This document shows positions 46,901 to 61,801 of a stretch of 64,000 bases of DNA, one piece after another. The notes under the pieces were generated by a model that saw nothing but the letters and a program-made list of their open reading frames with translations, searched no databases and was not told the origin of the DNA. A program made the translations under genes and the position numbers. Position 1 is the stretch's first letter. Each line of letters begins with the position of its first letter. The DNA comes from Bryum argenteum (lineage: Eukaryota; Streptophyta; Bryopsida; Bryales; Bryaceae): NCBI GenBank assembly GCA_037043015.1, contig CM073323.1:26130758-26194757 (forward strand), read 5' to 3'.

Positions 46901-49900
46901 TCCGTTGACTGGCCAGCAAACCAGCTTCTATGAGTTCAAGCATACCGTTAGGAAGCCAGAGCAAATACGGTACCTAGCGGCTGCAGCCTTTTTCGCTTCC
47001 TCTTGACGTTCAACTAATGATTCACGTAGCCCGTTCTCCCTGCAATGCCAAAGAAGAAGCACCCAACTCTTACGGATCTAATAGCTCATGAAGATTCTGT
47101 ACAACTCAGTAACAAGGTGTATATGACTATTAAGCCCTTTGATAAGGTACAGCGCGAGGTGCACTTACGTCGCATCAAATCTCTTTTTAACAGCCTCAGT
47201 TGCTTTGTTAACTGCTGCAGAAACAGCAAGCTCTTCAAGTTGTGCCCTGCAACAAATACAAAGCTCTACCGTAATTTCAACAGAAGATGGACATCACGCT
47301 GACGAAACTGACTTCACGAACAACGAAGCCGAAACAAATGTTTCAACGCAGAAGCACGATCTTAGTAACGAAGTATCGTAAACCGCTTAAGGTAATGCCT
47401 CGCATTTTATTACTGCATGTCCAACAACAGCGAGCGGAAACTGTAGGATGTGATTATGAACCACACACTGCAGACCTTACAGGCCATACATATTCGGAGA
47501 GACCCTTGAGATGGAGTAGTTTAGAGTTAGGAAGGGATTGCCGCAAAGGACTACCTTTCTTCTTCAGTCGTCTGAACACCCCTGTTAGCTTCCCTCAGAG
47601 CGTACTTTTGAAATTGTTCACGAGCCCTACACCAATACAGAATCAAGTATGAATCAACACCAATAAAGAATAAAGTATCATAAAACTGAATACGAAACTG
47701 TTACAAGAAGACCAAACCATGCGCACATTGAGGAGTTGCGCTGCCGTTTAAAGATCAATCAACACATTCAACATACTTACGATCATGTAACAAGCGCTAA
47801 AATCATCATAGGAACAGGTGGATAAGAAAGTAAATCTGAAACGAGTTAAGATACAGCACGAAAAGGTCTCTCTCTTTAACCTCTGTGGCCCAGCATGACC
47901 AATAACTACCTCTCCCAAGCTGCAGAGAGTTAGAGAGTGAAAGTAACTGTCGAAAGTTTTCAATAAGATATATGACCTACCGATTAGCAGCTACAAGAGC
48001 AGCTTGTTCCATCTTTTGCTCTCGAGATTCTCCAACGATGCTCAATGCATCGCTACATCTTTTAATGGACTTCTCAGCCAGAACTATTCGCTCCTCATCA
48101 TATTCAATTCCGGCATCATCAACCGCCTTCTCGGCTATTTCCTGCATTGCTAAATCTACTGTAGTATGCACCTGGCAATGGAAACATGATCAGAACCTCT
48201 AGTGCACTAGTATGCCAGTTTGCTTGAATGTATACAACCAACGAAATAGAACCAAGGACAAAGATTGAAGATTGAAAAGGACAAACAATTGACCAACTAT
48301 CCAGCTGCAAAATCCTACCAGAGAAGATAAACCACAAATATGAATCCAAAGCAAAACGCATTCTGAAGCTCGCAGACAGTACCTGAAATCCATTTCGCAG
48401 AACCTCATCCCGCCCATACTTTGAATACAACTCGTATAGCACCTGCCACATTCATCATATGCTCAACAATCGCTTGCTTAAAAATTTGGCAGCCTGCTGC
48501 TTACATGGAATCCATACCTCACTCACGAAGTATGGTGCTCTCCACGGCCCTGATGAGCCATCGTCTCCTTCAACACCCAAACGAAGGGGCTCATTGACAG
48601 CAGCGGCGGCAGTAGCGGCGTCAAGAAAACCAACCTCGACCATTCGACGGAGTGTTCTGGCTTGTGGCTTCTTTCCTCGACTGGGATCCCGATAAGGGGA
48701 AAGATACTCGGGTGCTGGAATGATCCCCGCAAGCATCGCACATTCGCCCAAGGTTAGCACTGACGGGTGCTTCCCAAAATAAAGAGCTGCTGCTGCCTCT
48801 ATTCCATATACACCATGTCCCCAGTAGATCTGAAATCGAAGCCATTATCCAGATTTGGAATCGACTGCAGACTGTCAGCAACGTCACAACAGATTCTCAC
48901 ACTCCTTTTGCAACAGATGACACATTCTGTAGTTGCATGTAACCCCAATTCGCAGTTTATAACAGAAAATGGCGCAAGAAAAGCTGGTGGATTCCGGTGA
49001 GGAAAGGATGAGAAGCTACAATAATTCAGTAGCCTATGGCAAAGGTGAGCAAAAAATAGTAGCTTATAGCAAGAGTGAGCATACTGAATGACTGGTATTT
49101 GGCACAGAAACAGCGATCAATTTTGTTTCACATGATTCCCTGTCTAAATGGCACATGTAATATTACGTTACATTGAGTTTACAGTCCTCGTAATGTGTGC
49201 AGAACTTCGATTTGCCAACTTTTGAACACATTTAAGCGTGCAATTTGGTATTTGTCACCCTTATTGAGTGTAGGTTGAAAACCTAGTGGAGAATCTTCAG
49301 GTGCAAGGATTCACCTTATTCAGATAGTGATGGAGTATGTCCCACTTCGACATTTTCCGCTCCAGCATAATCGCCAAGATCATCTCCATAATTTTCCGGC
49401 TCCACTTCCGGTCATTTGAAAGAAACACATTCTTAACCAGCTGCATAGGACGAGATTCATGGTAGTATCAAGAAAATGCAACCGGTTTCGTAATGGCAAC
49501 ACATTCTTAATGCTGGAGCAATGTGAAGAGAAGAAATCGACCTGTTGAGTGATGGTGCTCCCGCCTCCACTTGAGGTCAATGAAAGAATGGCGCGAGCAA
49601 GGCCACGAGGATCGACACCTCGATGCTCAAAGAACCGTCGATCTTCACTTGCAACAACAGCCTGCCACAAAGTGGACGGAATGTCACTCGGATGCAACGG
49701 AACGCCACCTCCTTTTCGTTTCTCCAATTTCTTCCCCGTGGAGCTATATCCTCCGGGGACAATCCTGGCCAGCACCACACCATGGCGATCATAAATCACA
49801 GTTGCCGGTTGCGATTCCTGCTCCACGGGCTTGGGCTCTTGCAACGGCTGGTCATGAATCAGCCTATTCCATCTGTCAGTGAAATCGGGCGGTAGGGATT

Positions 49901-50231
49901 TCAACAATGCCCGCGCGAAACCGGCAATGCCACCAAAGAAGAGCGCAATCGCCAAACTCCGCACCGACAGCAGCTTCAATTGTCCCGCTTTCTTTTTATT
50001 ATCCCCGGGCGGTTCAATTGCCCCTGTCACTTTCAGAGACCGAAACGCAAGCTCCGCTTTCTGCAATGAAGATGCCACAAGGGATGCTTCCGCGCGCATC
50101 ATCACTCCACCATTCATCAACCAGCATCGTAATTTTAAGGTTTTCGTGTTGCTTGTAGTCCACTGTCGATAGCATTGGTGCTGGTAATGTCCGGGCAGTG
50201 AGCGCCCGGACGCGAGCACAATGCAATCCAT
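43956..50231 (-). CDS. Class A penicillin-binding protein (plastid peptidoglycan synthase)
   Basis: Twenty exons join in phase to about 913 residues. In order: 50231-49542, 49440-49315, 48829-48518, 48442-48383, 48171-47981, 47626-47555, 47246-47169, 47039-46974, 46859-46757, 46415-46351, 46192-46108, 45966-45889, 45772-45695, 45550-45434, 45336-45262, 45051-44926, 44751-44703, 44595-44537, 44347-44240 and 44159-43956. One membrane segment (about 88-110) follows a basic N terminus that could be a plastid transit peptide. The GT51 transglycosylase has Glu196 in EDRRFFEHRG and TITQQLVKNVFLS. The transpeptidase has STFK (Ser573), SLN (626-628) and KTGT (752-755). Both active sites appear intact. 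Such enzymes polymerise and cross-link peptidoglycan; in moss a plastid PBP is needed for chloroplast division. A charged, coiled C-terminal tail is extra. Plastid location is inferred. Confidence 0.93.
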
Positions 50232-51002
50232 GCTCAATCTATCAATTCCGTCATCTAATTCCGGAATTTTTTTTGGCGAAGGGATTCATGAAGCTAAAGA
50301 AATTCATGAAGCTGATTTTGAATGTGAAGAAATCGAGGAGAATAGTTGCAATTGCTCGACTGTGGAGATGTGAGGATGGCCATTAGTAAACGGAGACGAT
50401 GACATGTTCTGGCCGGAATCTGTTTGCCCTAATTTCATTCTTTGCTTTATGTCATCGCTCGAAGCATGCTTCCTCTGGAATTATTGCTTACTTTGGATTC
50501 CTAACGGAGTTATCCTCTTTTTCAACGAATTTGAAACCTTGGCCAAAAAATGGAGGAATATTTTTGAAAGAATCATGTGACTATTATGTTTGGGAAAACC
50601 ATAAAATAATTTTTTTTAAATAGATAAATAAATAATAAATCAAATCATTGCACGAATAACTTAGAAATGGTTACAAGCATTTGGGTTGTTTGGGGAAAGT
50701 CACACCATGGTTCATAAGTTCGTACATGATGTGGCGTTTTTTTAAAAACAATATTATTATTATTTATTTTTAATTTTTAAGTTATCATATTATCATTTTT
50801 ATTTAGTTTTGAAATTGTACATGGAGCTTGGAGCTTGTGGTAGTTTTGCGTCAAGTAGTGAGATTATATTCGTTTCACCTTTTGAACATTGCAATGTAGA
50901 TTATTTTAGATCACAAATGTCCAACGCTTGTGAAGGGCCTCACAACAAAACTAATGATTTCCATACCACATACATGTATCAGCGTGCAACATTGACAGTT
51001 AA
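50232..51002. other. PBP upstream region
   Basis: Promoter side of the PBP gene, AT-rich from about 50600. No gene is supported. Confidence 0.5.
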
Positions 51003-51330
51003 CCCCCATATTCTTATGTATTTATGGAGCTCAAAACCTCAATATTGTGATTTTTACCTTTGTGTACTCCCGGGAGTGTGAACCAAATTTTCTTACTTCT
51101 TTTAAACCTTGAACCATACAATCTTGCGAACAAGTGTATTATTAGTCACTCATTCAAAAGTTGACCGTTGGATGTTTGTCATTTGCAAGATCATAACATC
51201 CATGGTTCGTGCAAAAGTTTTTACTACAATTATTACAAAATTTGAAGGTTGTTCTTGAAGATTTTATGGATTGCCCTCATAAAACTTGTGAAAGTTTTAA
51301 CTTGGGTCACTTTGAAATACGAGTACAAAT
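51003..51330 (+). mobile_element. Partial relative of the 581-bp TTAA element
   Basis: TTAA (50999-51002) followed by CCCCCATATTC starts a stretch that matches the left part of the 21920-22500 element: TTGACCGTTGGATGTTT and AAGATCATAACATCCA are shared almost unchanged. The right end is missing. Confidence 0.65.
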
Positions 51331-52476
51331 ATGGTTATAAACATATTACTGATTATAATAATAAATAATTATTTTAAATTAAAAAGATTTAAAAATTCCA
51401 TCTTCTATGTAACAACCAAAATCTGCAAAAAATGCTGACAAGTTCATAAAAGAGCTCTACATCCGGTTACACTTCACACGGATCACACGAATCTTGAGTA
51501 TTTCATGTCTATCAAGGTAATAAATAGTTGACAAGCTTGTTGGAGTATATCGCTTTCACAATTCAACTTTGCCATCACGTACCGCCTGAGAATTAAGCAA
51601 CTACATCAAGACGCCCTTTCTCAACAATTCTTTGTGCCAAAGGAGAGAGATGGAGCCCACGATCAATGAAAAAACTAACCTTTTAAAACCAGAGCAACTT
51701 CAGCTCAAGACTGTAAGAGCCACAATCTTGATGGATGCATTTGTCTGCGAAGATATTTAAGTTAATTTGTACCTCTATTCATTCACCTTGAAATTCAAGA
51801 GCAATCCTACAAACTCCAATGCTAGAGAATCTCCATATCATGACTCTTAACACAATTTCTAATTGTATTTCTAATTTCTAAATTTCTAAATTTCATCAAC
51901 AATCTCGTATATTAGAGAATCTCTAAGCTTGTGTAAAGACTAGGCTCTAATGACAAGAACAAATATGGAACAATCCTTATAGATTAGGAACTAATGTTAT
52001 GCAAGTATTGTGAATCCTTGACACTAATCCAAGACCTTTTGTACAATACATTATAAACAAAAAAGCTATGACTAAAGTCCATTTGGGCCCTAATCCATAC
52101 CAGAGAGACCAATGCTTGAGAAGCCATTACTTTTGGATGTAAATTGAGAGGAGAATAAAATCTTAGGTGTGGAGCTCTAAAATGATTTCTAGTTATAATA
52201 AATGATTGATTAAAGCAATGGCCCCGTGGATTTACAATGAGACCCACCTCATTGGGAAAGGCCTAACTACAATCATGGGAGCCCTCATCATTGTGCACTT
52301 TGGTTGCCACAAAGAGCAAAAGTGTTGTTCAAGTCATTTTTTCCTTCTCTTGTACCATGGACTCAAATTTGCAAGTGTAAGACCTTATTTCTTAAGTTTC
52401 TCAACTCTTGGGCCTAGCATTGGCTCAAATGTAATTTCTCTTGACTTCTCACTTCCGAAGTAAAGTACCTATGTTG
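51331..52476. other. AT-rich gap
   Basis: No gene, RNA gene or transposon end is recognised. Confidence 0.5.
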
Positions 52477-52660
52477 ACACACCACATGCCTTGGCTTGGT
52501 GGTTGGGACTCATGGTCCCCAATGAGGAGGTCGTGGATTCTATTCCCCTTGGCGGTGTGATGCCCACCACTACAGTCCACCCAACTACTATTATTAGCAT
52601 TACAAACGGACACTTCATTCACGCTGGCCCCTTAGAATACGACCCGAGTTTCTATCTACC
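52477..52660 (+). mobile_element. Internally deleted SINE with perfect target duplication
   Basis: It shares the A box (52492-52502), a B-box region and 3' end with the 42211 copy but lacks about 190 internal bp. The 9-bp duplication CCTATGTTG flanks it (52468-52476 and 52661-52669). The deletion joins CCCAACTACTA to TTATTAGCATTACAAACGG. Confidence 0.88.
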
Positions 52661-52669
52661 CCTATGTTG

Positions 52670-53352
52670 TGATCCAGCTCACAAATATCTAAAATCTTTA
52701 CAGATACTCAAATCTAATACTTGCTGCATGTTTCTATTGATATCCTTGTGTATCCGTGGTCAATGGCCCCCGAAATGGAATGTGTTGACCGGAACGGGTT
52801 TCGGAGTTGGACGACGATGTGAACGCGCCACTGACAAAAGTGCACAACTTCGGCGTTGTTTGTTGACAGCAACACAATCTTCTTCGTCATACGAAAGTTC
52901 AACAAATATAATAAGGAAATGATAATCCACCGTCAATTTATCAAATGCTCTTGATGACATTCTTCCGCACTTTCCTCCCTTCAGGCACCGAATCCACGTT
53001 ACCTTCATGCAGCAATCGACCCATTCCACACCAAATCGATCGCTTCTTAGGTGGGGCTTGCTCCTTTCCCCTAAATTTTAGTCACATTCCTTCCCCTCGG
53101 CAATCTGTCTCAAAGCCATCAGCCAATTCCTCTAGGGTTTCTCGAGCTCTTCAATTGTTGGTACGATTGTACTACGGAAATCGAAATCGTTGTGAAGCTT
53201 CTAGATTTTTGTATACACGACAGGGTTTCCGTAGAGAAAACCTGTTCAAGCTTTCGATTCTTGAATAGCTTACATGGCATGAATTTCGACTTTGTTAAGT
53301 ACAGAATTGACCAATTTGCTGAATTCTGCAGTTATAGCGGTGGTCTGAGAAA
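52670..53352. other. NQR upstream region
   Basis: The stretch holds the promoter and leader of the NQR gene. Short open frames here are not called. Confidence 0.5.
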
Positions 53353-56300
53353 ATGAAGGTGGAGAGGGGTCAAGCTGCGTTGATCACAGGAGCTGGAGGT
53401 GGAATAGGTTCGTTTCTCACCTAAATTGGGCACAATAATCTGATGTTTGTGTTTTCTATTTAGGGCTAAGAGGTTTTGGGATCGTGCAGGACGAGCTCTA
53501 GCGGTGGCACTAGCGGAACGAGGAGTGCAGGTATCGGTCCTCGATTTAGCATCGCAACAAGGAGAGGGAGAAGAGACAATTCGAGTCGTCAAAGCGGCGC
53601 ATGATCGTTTGGGTTACAAGCCCACATCTCCATCTGCCATTTTCATACGATGCGATGTTAGCAAATCTGGTATGTCGTGATCGTCAGACATCTTGATTCC
53701 GTAATCTGATCATTTAAAGCCAGGAACCTCAACCCAAAGGTGACAAAGTATTTCCTCTTGCTATTACCCCTCTGTGCAGCAATAACAATCCTCGGAAATT
53801 CAACCGGAAACTTAAGCTTACATTCTTGTTGTGAACTTGTTACAAAATAGATTCACGATTGAGGTATCATGCACATAACATACTATGCATCGAAAGGCAT
53901 GTGACTTGCTTCTGGACACATTCACTTTGGGGTTGAGTATGAATAGACTTGAGCATCTTTTCTCATGCTGTCATTGATCATAGCTTACTGTGTGAATCCA
54001 GCTGAGTTGAGTGCGGCGTTTGCTCAACATCTAAACGTATTCGGACGGCTGGACATATGTATTAACAATGCTGGCGTCGTCGAGAAGGGTCCTTTTTACG
54101 AGGACACTGTGGATTGGCGAAAAGTGATGGATGTCAACTTGACCGCAGTCATTGAAGGCACAAGACTAGCGGTAATGTCTTGTTGCATCGGAACGTTAGC
54201 TCAACCGATTGCATAATAATGTCTTGAATGCTTCGATGGGCTTGAAAACTGAATGGATCGCATGTTGCTTCACAGGTTCAAGCGATGAAAGGGCGAGGAG
54301 GAGGCCAAATTCTGAATATTGGCTCTGCAGCCGGCTTGTATCCTATGCAATATGGATCTCTTTACTCAGCTTCCAAAGGTTCGTTGCTCATTACGACTTC
54401 TTTGCTCACATTTTCTCGTGTGCTTAATCTGTTAGTGTAGTCATGCTCGTGCTTTATCTGCAGGTGGCGTTGTCATGTTCACGAGGGCGCTTCGTGGCTT
54501 GAAGCAGATGGGAATTCGTGCCAATGTGCTCTGCCCTGAGGTAACGAAGATGATACAACGAAAGATTTTCATCTTCCTCTCGTTTCCATACACATTCTCT
54601 CCATTCTGGTTTAAAAGAAGTACCTCACCACGGGGCTGATGATGTTGCAATTGTGCTTATGATGACCAATGGAGAGCTTTACTTTAGGTGCTTATATGCT
54701 TGCAGCTCGAGTATGTCACCGAACAACTAGTATCCTATTCTTCAATGTTTTGTACGATAGATGGATCTATATCATGAAGTTGTATTTGAGATGCGTGGTT
54801 TTGTTTGTGAGCAGTTCATACAAACGCCGTTTCTGGATAATTTACCATCAACAGAGAGGAAATTCATAAGTCGCATTGGTTACGTAACCATAGAGCGAGT
54901 AATCGAAGGTAATAAAACACAACGCATCACCATCCTTAGAGTTTTCAGCGATGTTTTTAGAATCAGCCGAATGGTGGTGTTGTATGGGAGACAGCTGCAT
55001 TTTGGGTGTTGGACGATGAGCGCCAGACTGCGGCCTGCGTTTGGGTGCCTGCTGACAAACCAACTCAGTTCTGGCCCACCGAGGAAGAGAAGAAGAAATA
55101 CCATAGCCTCATTGTGGCTTCTCGGAAGCAACGAAGCAGTGGTGCTCCTCTTGCCCCGCCGCCTCCTGTACCTACATCATTCCAAAAAGTGTAAGCTCGT
55201 CAAAACCTCGACAGTGATTACATGTAGCACTCTTGAACTTGAACTTGACATTATACTTCGTATCGTAACGCTATTGAAGGGATCGTTTCAATCCTCTTTT
55301 CGAGTTTATGTCCAAATTTCAAATGGTTACTTCGTGGCATTTTCACATGTGAGCGTATTTTGTGTCGGGTTTGTGCAGTGTGGTGCACACTTTGAGTTCA
55401 GATTTTCGAGCAGCGACTAGAGTTGTGACTGTACCTTACAGGCTTCCTGTGAAGCCGGGTCATGTTCTCATCAAGTACTTGTATGTGGGCATCAACGCAA
55501 GCGATGTAAGCCTTTTTTATTGCTTTTATAGTTTGAGCCTCATGTTTCTTTGGCAGTTTACGGTGACTTTCTTTTGGTTGATCGATAAGTGCCGTGTGTG
55601 CTTCAAGTTTGAGTCTTTTGTTGCTATTCTGCAATCGAATTGGTCGTCATTGGACGTGGAGAGGTTGATAAAATGCTCATTTCAGATCAACTTCAGTGCT
55701 GGGCGGTACCACGCTACTCCACAAATAGCAGCTGCTGGACTGCCTCTTGACGCCGGCTTCGAGGTACCTTCCAATCTCTTGCATCTTAAGCAGTTATTCA
55801 GAATCTATGTGTAATTTTGACGTTTTTCAACATAAACTGCTCGATTACATGTTACCTACAAAGAGGTCCTTCTACATTTATCTTTGTCATTCAATATCCA
55901 GAGAACTCGAACAAAGACTGAGCTTTAAATTTTTCAAAAAGTGCTCAGCTGTTGTTTGATTATCGCTACTTCTACGTGCAGGCCGTGGGAATCATTGCCG
56001 CTGTCGGTGACGAAATGTCTCGGGCGGATCTGAAACCGGGATCAGCTGTTGCGACCGTTTCAGATGGTGGATTTTCAGAATATCGAGAGGTACGAATCCG
56101 ACTAGAAAGACGTAGAGATACAAGCATAGATTCAGAAATGCTAACAGTCTACATGCTTCCTTTTGTTTATCTTTGTGTATGAAAGAGAGTGGGAGTTCGT
56201 TTCACGATTGCTAAAGAATTAGGGCCACTGCAGGTACTCGCGAAGCATGTGTTTACAGTTCCAGCAGCAACTCCTGAAGTTGTTGCAATGCTCACCTCAG

Positions 56301-57751
56301 GCCTCACTGCTTCCATTGGGCTAGAGCAGGTCAGTGCAACCAATTTCATCGGTTTTATAACATGTTCCTGTAAGATGCAACCTCATTCATACAGTAATCA
56401 AAGTACGCATATTCTAGTGTTCAGAATCCTCTAAACATGAGGACTGAAACGAAGCAGCTGAAAGCCACGGTAATGAATTCTTTGCTTTGGAGCGTGCAGG
56501 CAGGGAGAATGAAGTCGGGAGAGACGGTGCTGGTGACAGCAGCTGCCGGAGGAACGGGCCAATTTGCGGTGCAATTGGCGAAGTTGGCAGGAAACAAAGT
56601 GGTAGCCACATGCGGTGGAGCAGAGAAAGCCGTGCTGCTGCGAGATTTGGGCGTCGACCGTGTCATCGACTACAAGAAGGAAAGCATCAAAGAGGTATAA
56701 CTATCTCTAAAGTCCATGCTGAGAATCCTTTGATTGCATGTTACTCATTGCCTAGAATCTCTTGTACTCAGGTCTTGAAGCAGGAGTTTCCTAAGGGAGT
56801 CGACGTGATCTACGAATCAGTCGGAGGACAGATGTTCCAGACTTGCATGAACGCCTTGGCCGTTTATGGCCGCATGGTGGTGATTGGCATGATCTCGCAG
56901 TACAGTGAAGGCGAGGGTGGTTCATGGAAGCAGGCCACCTATCCTGGACTCTGTGAGAAGCTACTGTGGAAGTCACAGACAGTGGTAAGTCTTTGCTTAT
57001 CAGTCTTTTCAGTTTTCTTTTCTCAAACCCTGAGTGACTACTACATTGTCGACCTCGTGATCCAAAATCTGGAAAAACAGTGCCCCTTCATTAATTGCAA
57101 GTATTGGGTTACCAGCCGCTCCTTGGCTCCCTGAAATCTCAGAAAACCTCACTGTTGTTGTTTTGCAGAGTGGATTCTTTCTCCTGCATTACACCAGGAT
57201 GTATCAGGAACACATCGCCAAGATTCATAGTCTTTACAGTTCAGGAAAACTGAAGGTACGACACACAATCTCAAGCATCTCAAGCATACAAACACTAGTA
57301 CAAAAACTGTTCTTTATGAATTGGTCACAATGACTCGAATAGTTGTGAACCAATTACAGACATTTGTGGGCAAGTCGTAAAGGACAAGTTTTCAAGTAGT
57401 GCCATTTTCAACAACTTCAGACCACTTTTATATTCGATCATGTCCCAATCATATCAAAGTGACATACCATCGTTGGTTGACGCTTCGAGATTAGCATGTG
57501 ATGATCGGATGAGTTCAATTGTGCAGATTTTGATCGACCCGAAGAAGTTTGTGGGAGTACATTCAGTGGCGGATGCTGTTGAGCATCTTCATTCGGGGAA
57601 AAGCCTTGGCAAGGTTTGTGGTCTGCTTGCTCTTCTTCCTCGTTGAGATATTCTTTCTTTTTAGAATTTGTGAGCTTGACGTTGCTGTGGGTGTGTGTGT
57701 GTGCAGGTGGTTGTTCAGCTTACACCGGATACACCGCCATCTCGGCTTTGA
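53353..57751 (+). CDS. NQR: NQR-type fused SDR-MDR reductase, peroxisomal
   Basis: Sixteen exons join in phase to about 636 residues: 53353-53407, 53490-53669, 54002-54171, 54276-54378, 54464-54540, 54815-54908, 54995-55190, 55379-55505, 55686-55763, 55982-56089, 56234-56329, 56500-56694, 56772-56984, 57169-57255, 57527-57613 and 57707-57751. The N-terminal short-chain dehydrogenase has TGAGGGIG, NNAG, Ser152, Tyr165 and Lys169 (YSASK) and resembles 15-hydroxyprostaglandin dehydrogenase. The second half is a medium-chain reductase with AAAGGTGQFAVQLA (about 442-455), close to animal PTGR3/ZADH2. The C terminus SRL is a canonical type 1 peroxisomal signal. The same fusion, as I recall, exists as Arabidopsis At1g49670 (NQR). 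Consecutive alcohol oxidation and enone reduction of oxylipins is a reasonable guess; the substrate is unknown. Confidence 0.92.
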
Positions 57752-58257
57752 AGGAAGGACGAGTGCTGTTATTGTAGAGTTTGTAAACGTAGAGTGGCTC
57801 TAGTTTCTGTATATGAGAATAATGCCAAGTTCTGGTGTGGATCACTCCCATGTTTTTTGGTATTAGCATCAATGAGTACGATAAACACCATGGAAGATCT
57901 TCGGTTGCTTTTGGATTTATTGTGATGTCGAGTGTTTGAAGTGCCTTCGAATGTTATCTTGACATAAGTGTAGAGTAGTTGGGTAGTTAAGAATTTGTAT
58001 CTAATCGTATTGGCTAAGGTATTGATTTGGCAAACATTGACTCATGAACTCTTGGAATTGTACTTGTCAAATGAAATGTGGATGAAAAGTGATGACACGT
58101 TTGGTAACCTACCTTCATATGTATTTGAATGGAAGTGAATAAATAAGGAATTTTGATTTGGTACTTATTCAGTACTTATATTCGATACCAAATTGCAAAC
58201 ACTAGTTATCTAGCAGCAACCTCAAACAAATGTTCGTAAATGCTCCATGTGGGATCA

Positions 58258-58517
58258 CTGTATTTTAGTGCTACGAGCGTTTTTGGGAGCCCAGGGAGGG
58301 GATGGGTAAATTGCCCCCCTAATTTTTTGATGTGTAGGCATTAAATGCCAAGGAGTAGGCTTTCGAGGGTAATTTAGGGTCGCAGACCTCAAATTTGAAT
58401 TCAAAATTATAAAAAACGGCCACCGGGGGATCCAAATGGAGAATTTCACAAATTTTGAAGAAAAAATCCTTTTGGTTGATGGGGGTTCCGAAAAACGCTC
58501 GTAGCAGTGAAATACAG
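58258..58517. mobile_element. Unclassified TIR element, 260 bp
   Basis: The left end CTGTATTTTAGTGCTACGAG and reversed right end CTGTATTTCACTGCTACGAG continue through CGTTTTT, giving about 30 bp with few differences. The 6-bp direct repeat GGATCA flanks it (58252-58257 and 58518-58523); 7 bp is possible. The interior has no coding frame. The target size fits none of the common plant MITE classes (TA, TTA, TTAA, 8 bp hAT). Confidence 0.8.
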
Positions 58518-58560
58518 GGATCACTCCATGTGTCCTACAGGTACAAAGTCATTTAACTTG

Positions 58561-58678
58561 ATCACCTCACTCCATTCTATCGAGACTTTATATCACCTCA
58601 CTACATTCCATCGAGCCCTTTGATCACCTCACTACATTCCATTCGAGCCCTTTGTTCATCTCACTACATTCCATCCTG
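58561..58678. repeat. Tandem array of a 31-bp unit, nearly four copies
   Basis: Units at 58561, 58592, 58623 and 58655 share CTCACTACATTCCATCGAG with small changes. The last is shortened. Confidence 0.85.
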
Positions 58679-59790
58679 ATCGCGCGTGCTGATCACCTTA
58701 TTACAACCAACAAGGGTCGTAACATGAAATGCACATGCCAGTTTGTATTACGCAAAGATACTACAACAATTAAGCAACAACAAAGTATACACCCTTTACA
58801 TGACATCCATTCTGCAACATTGTCAAAAAGTTCTTGACAAAGTACTTATGATTCCTTGTTGACAGGAACATGTAATACAACATCTTCTCCTTTCATTTCA
58901 CCTCTCATTGACATAGTTAAAGGCATGGACTGCCCAAGTTTTAAATGTTCCAAAATGTTATGAGCAAACATTATCAAACTATATATCATGACAAAGCTCT
59001 ATATGAAAACTATCCATCAAACTCAACTAATCTTCCTGAATATTACTCTACACACTTTGGAACAAAGGGAGTACCATACTGAGATTATTCAATTTATCAC
59101 AAATGGTAAGGGCGTCACGAGTAAAAGTGTTCATGCTTTTAGGCTATTGTTTCATGGGTATCATATTTGAATCATCAAGAAATCATTATCCAACCCTAGC
59201 CACTAACTTTTTGGAATAATTCTGGATATCTGCAAGATCCAAATTCTGCAGCAACAGCTATTCATGAAGTTGAATAGTTCGCAGCGTGACGCCATGATCG
59301 TCAATCATGTTTCGTACCTGCGCCCGATTCCCGCAGGTCGGAAATCAATGGAAAAAACGGGAACGGGATCGAAGCGCAATCACCAATTTGTATCAACGAA
59401 TGCCCGTGAGTGCGTCGATGACGTCGATGTCCTCTTGCACTTGCCCAATTCGTAGCTTCAGGTAGAAGCACTTGATTCATGCGCGGGCGCCCATTTTCAC
59501 GAGGAAACGAAGAAGAAGAAGAAGAAGAAGCGATCATCACTTTTTGAGTGAAAAATTCCCACCAACCAGACCATCCTAGCCTACACTCGTCGTGGCATGC
59601 TCCCTGCTGGCCAAGTAAGCCCACATTCCGTTTCATCGCTGCATGGCCACCACACAGATGCTCGTCTCTATAATCATCCCCACTCGCTAGTGTCCGATCA
59701 TTGGGTTGTGGGCTCTGACTGAGCATTCGGGCATTGCGTTGGAGAATTTGAGCATTCGGGCATTGGGTTGTGGAGGAATCGGAGCTCAGT

Positions 59791-61801
<2,011 letters not shown>

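Larger units (their letters stand above)
57752..59790. other. Gap between NQR and tocopherol cyclase
   Basis: It contains the 260-bp element at 58258-58517 and the tandem array at 58561-58678. Just before the cyclase start a 26-bp phrase around GAGCATTCGGGCATTG is repeated. The 349-codon minus-strand frame over 59301-60350 is antisense to the cyclase and not called. Confidence 0.55.
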
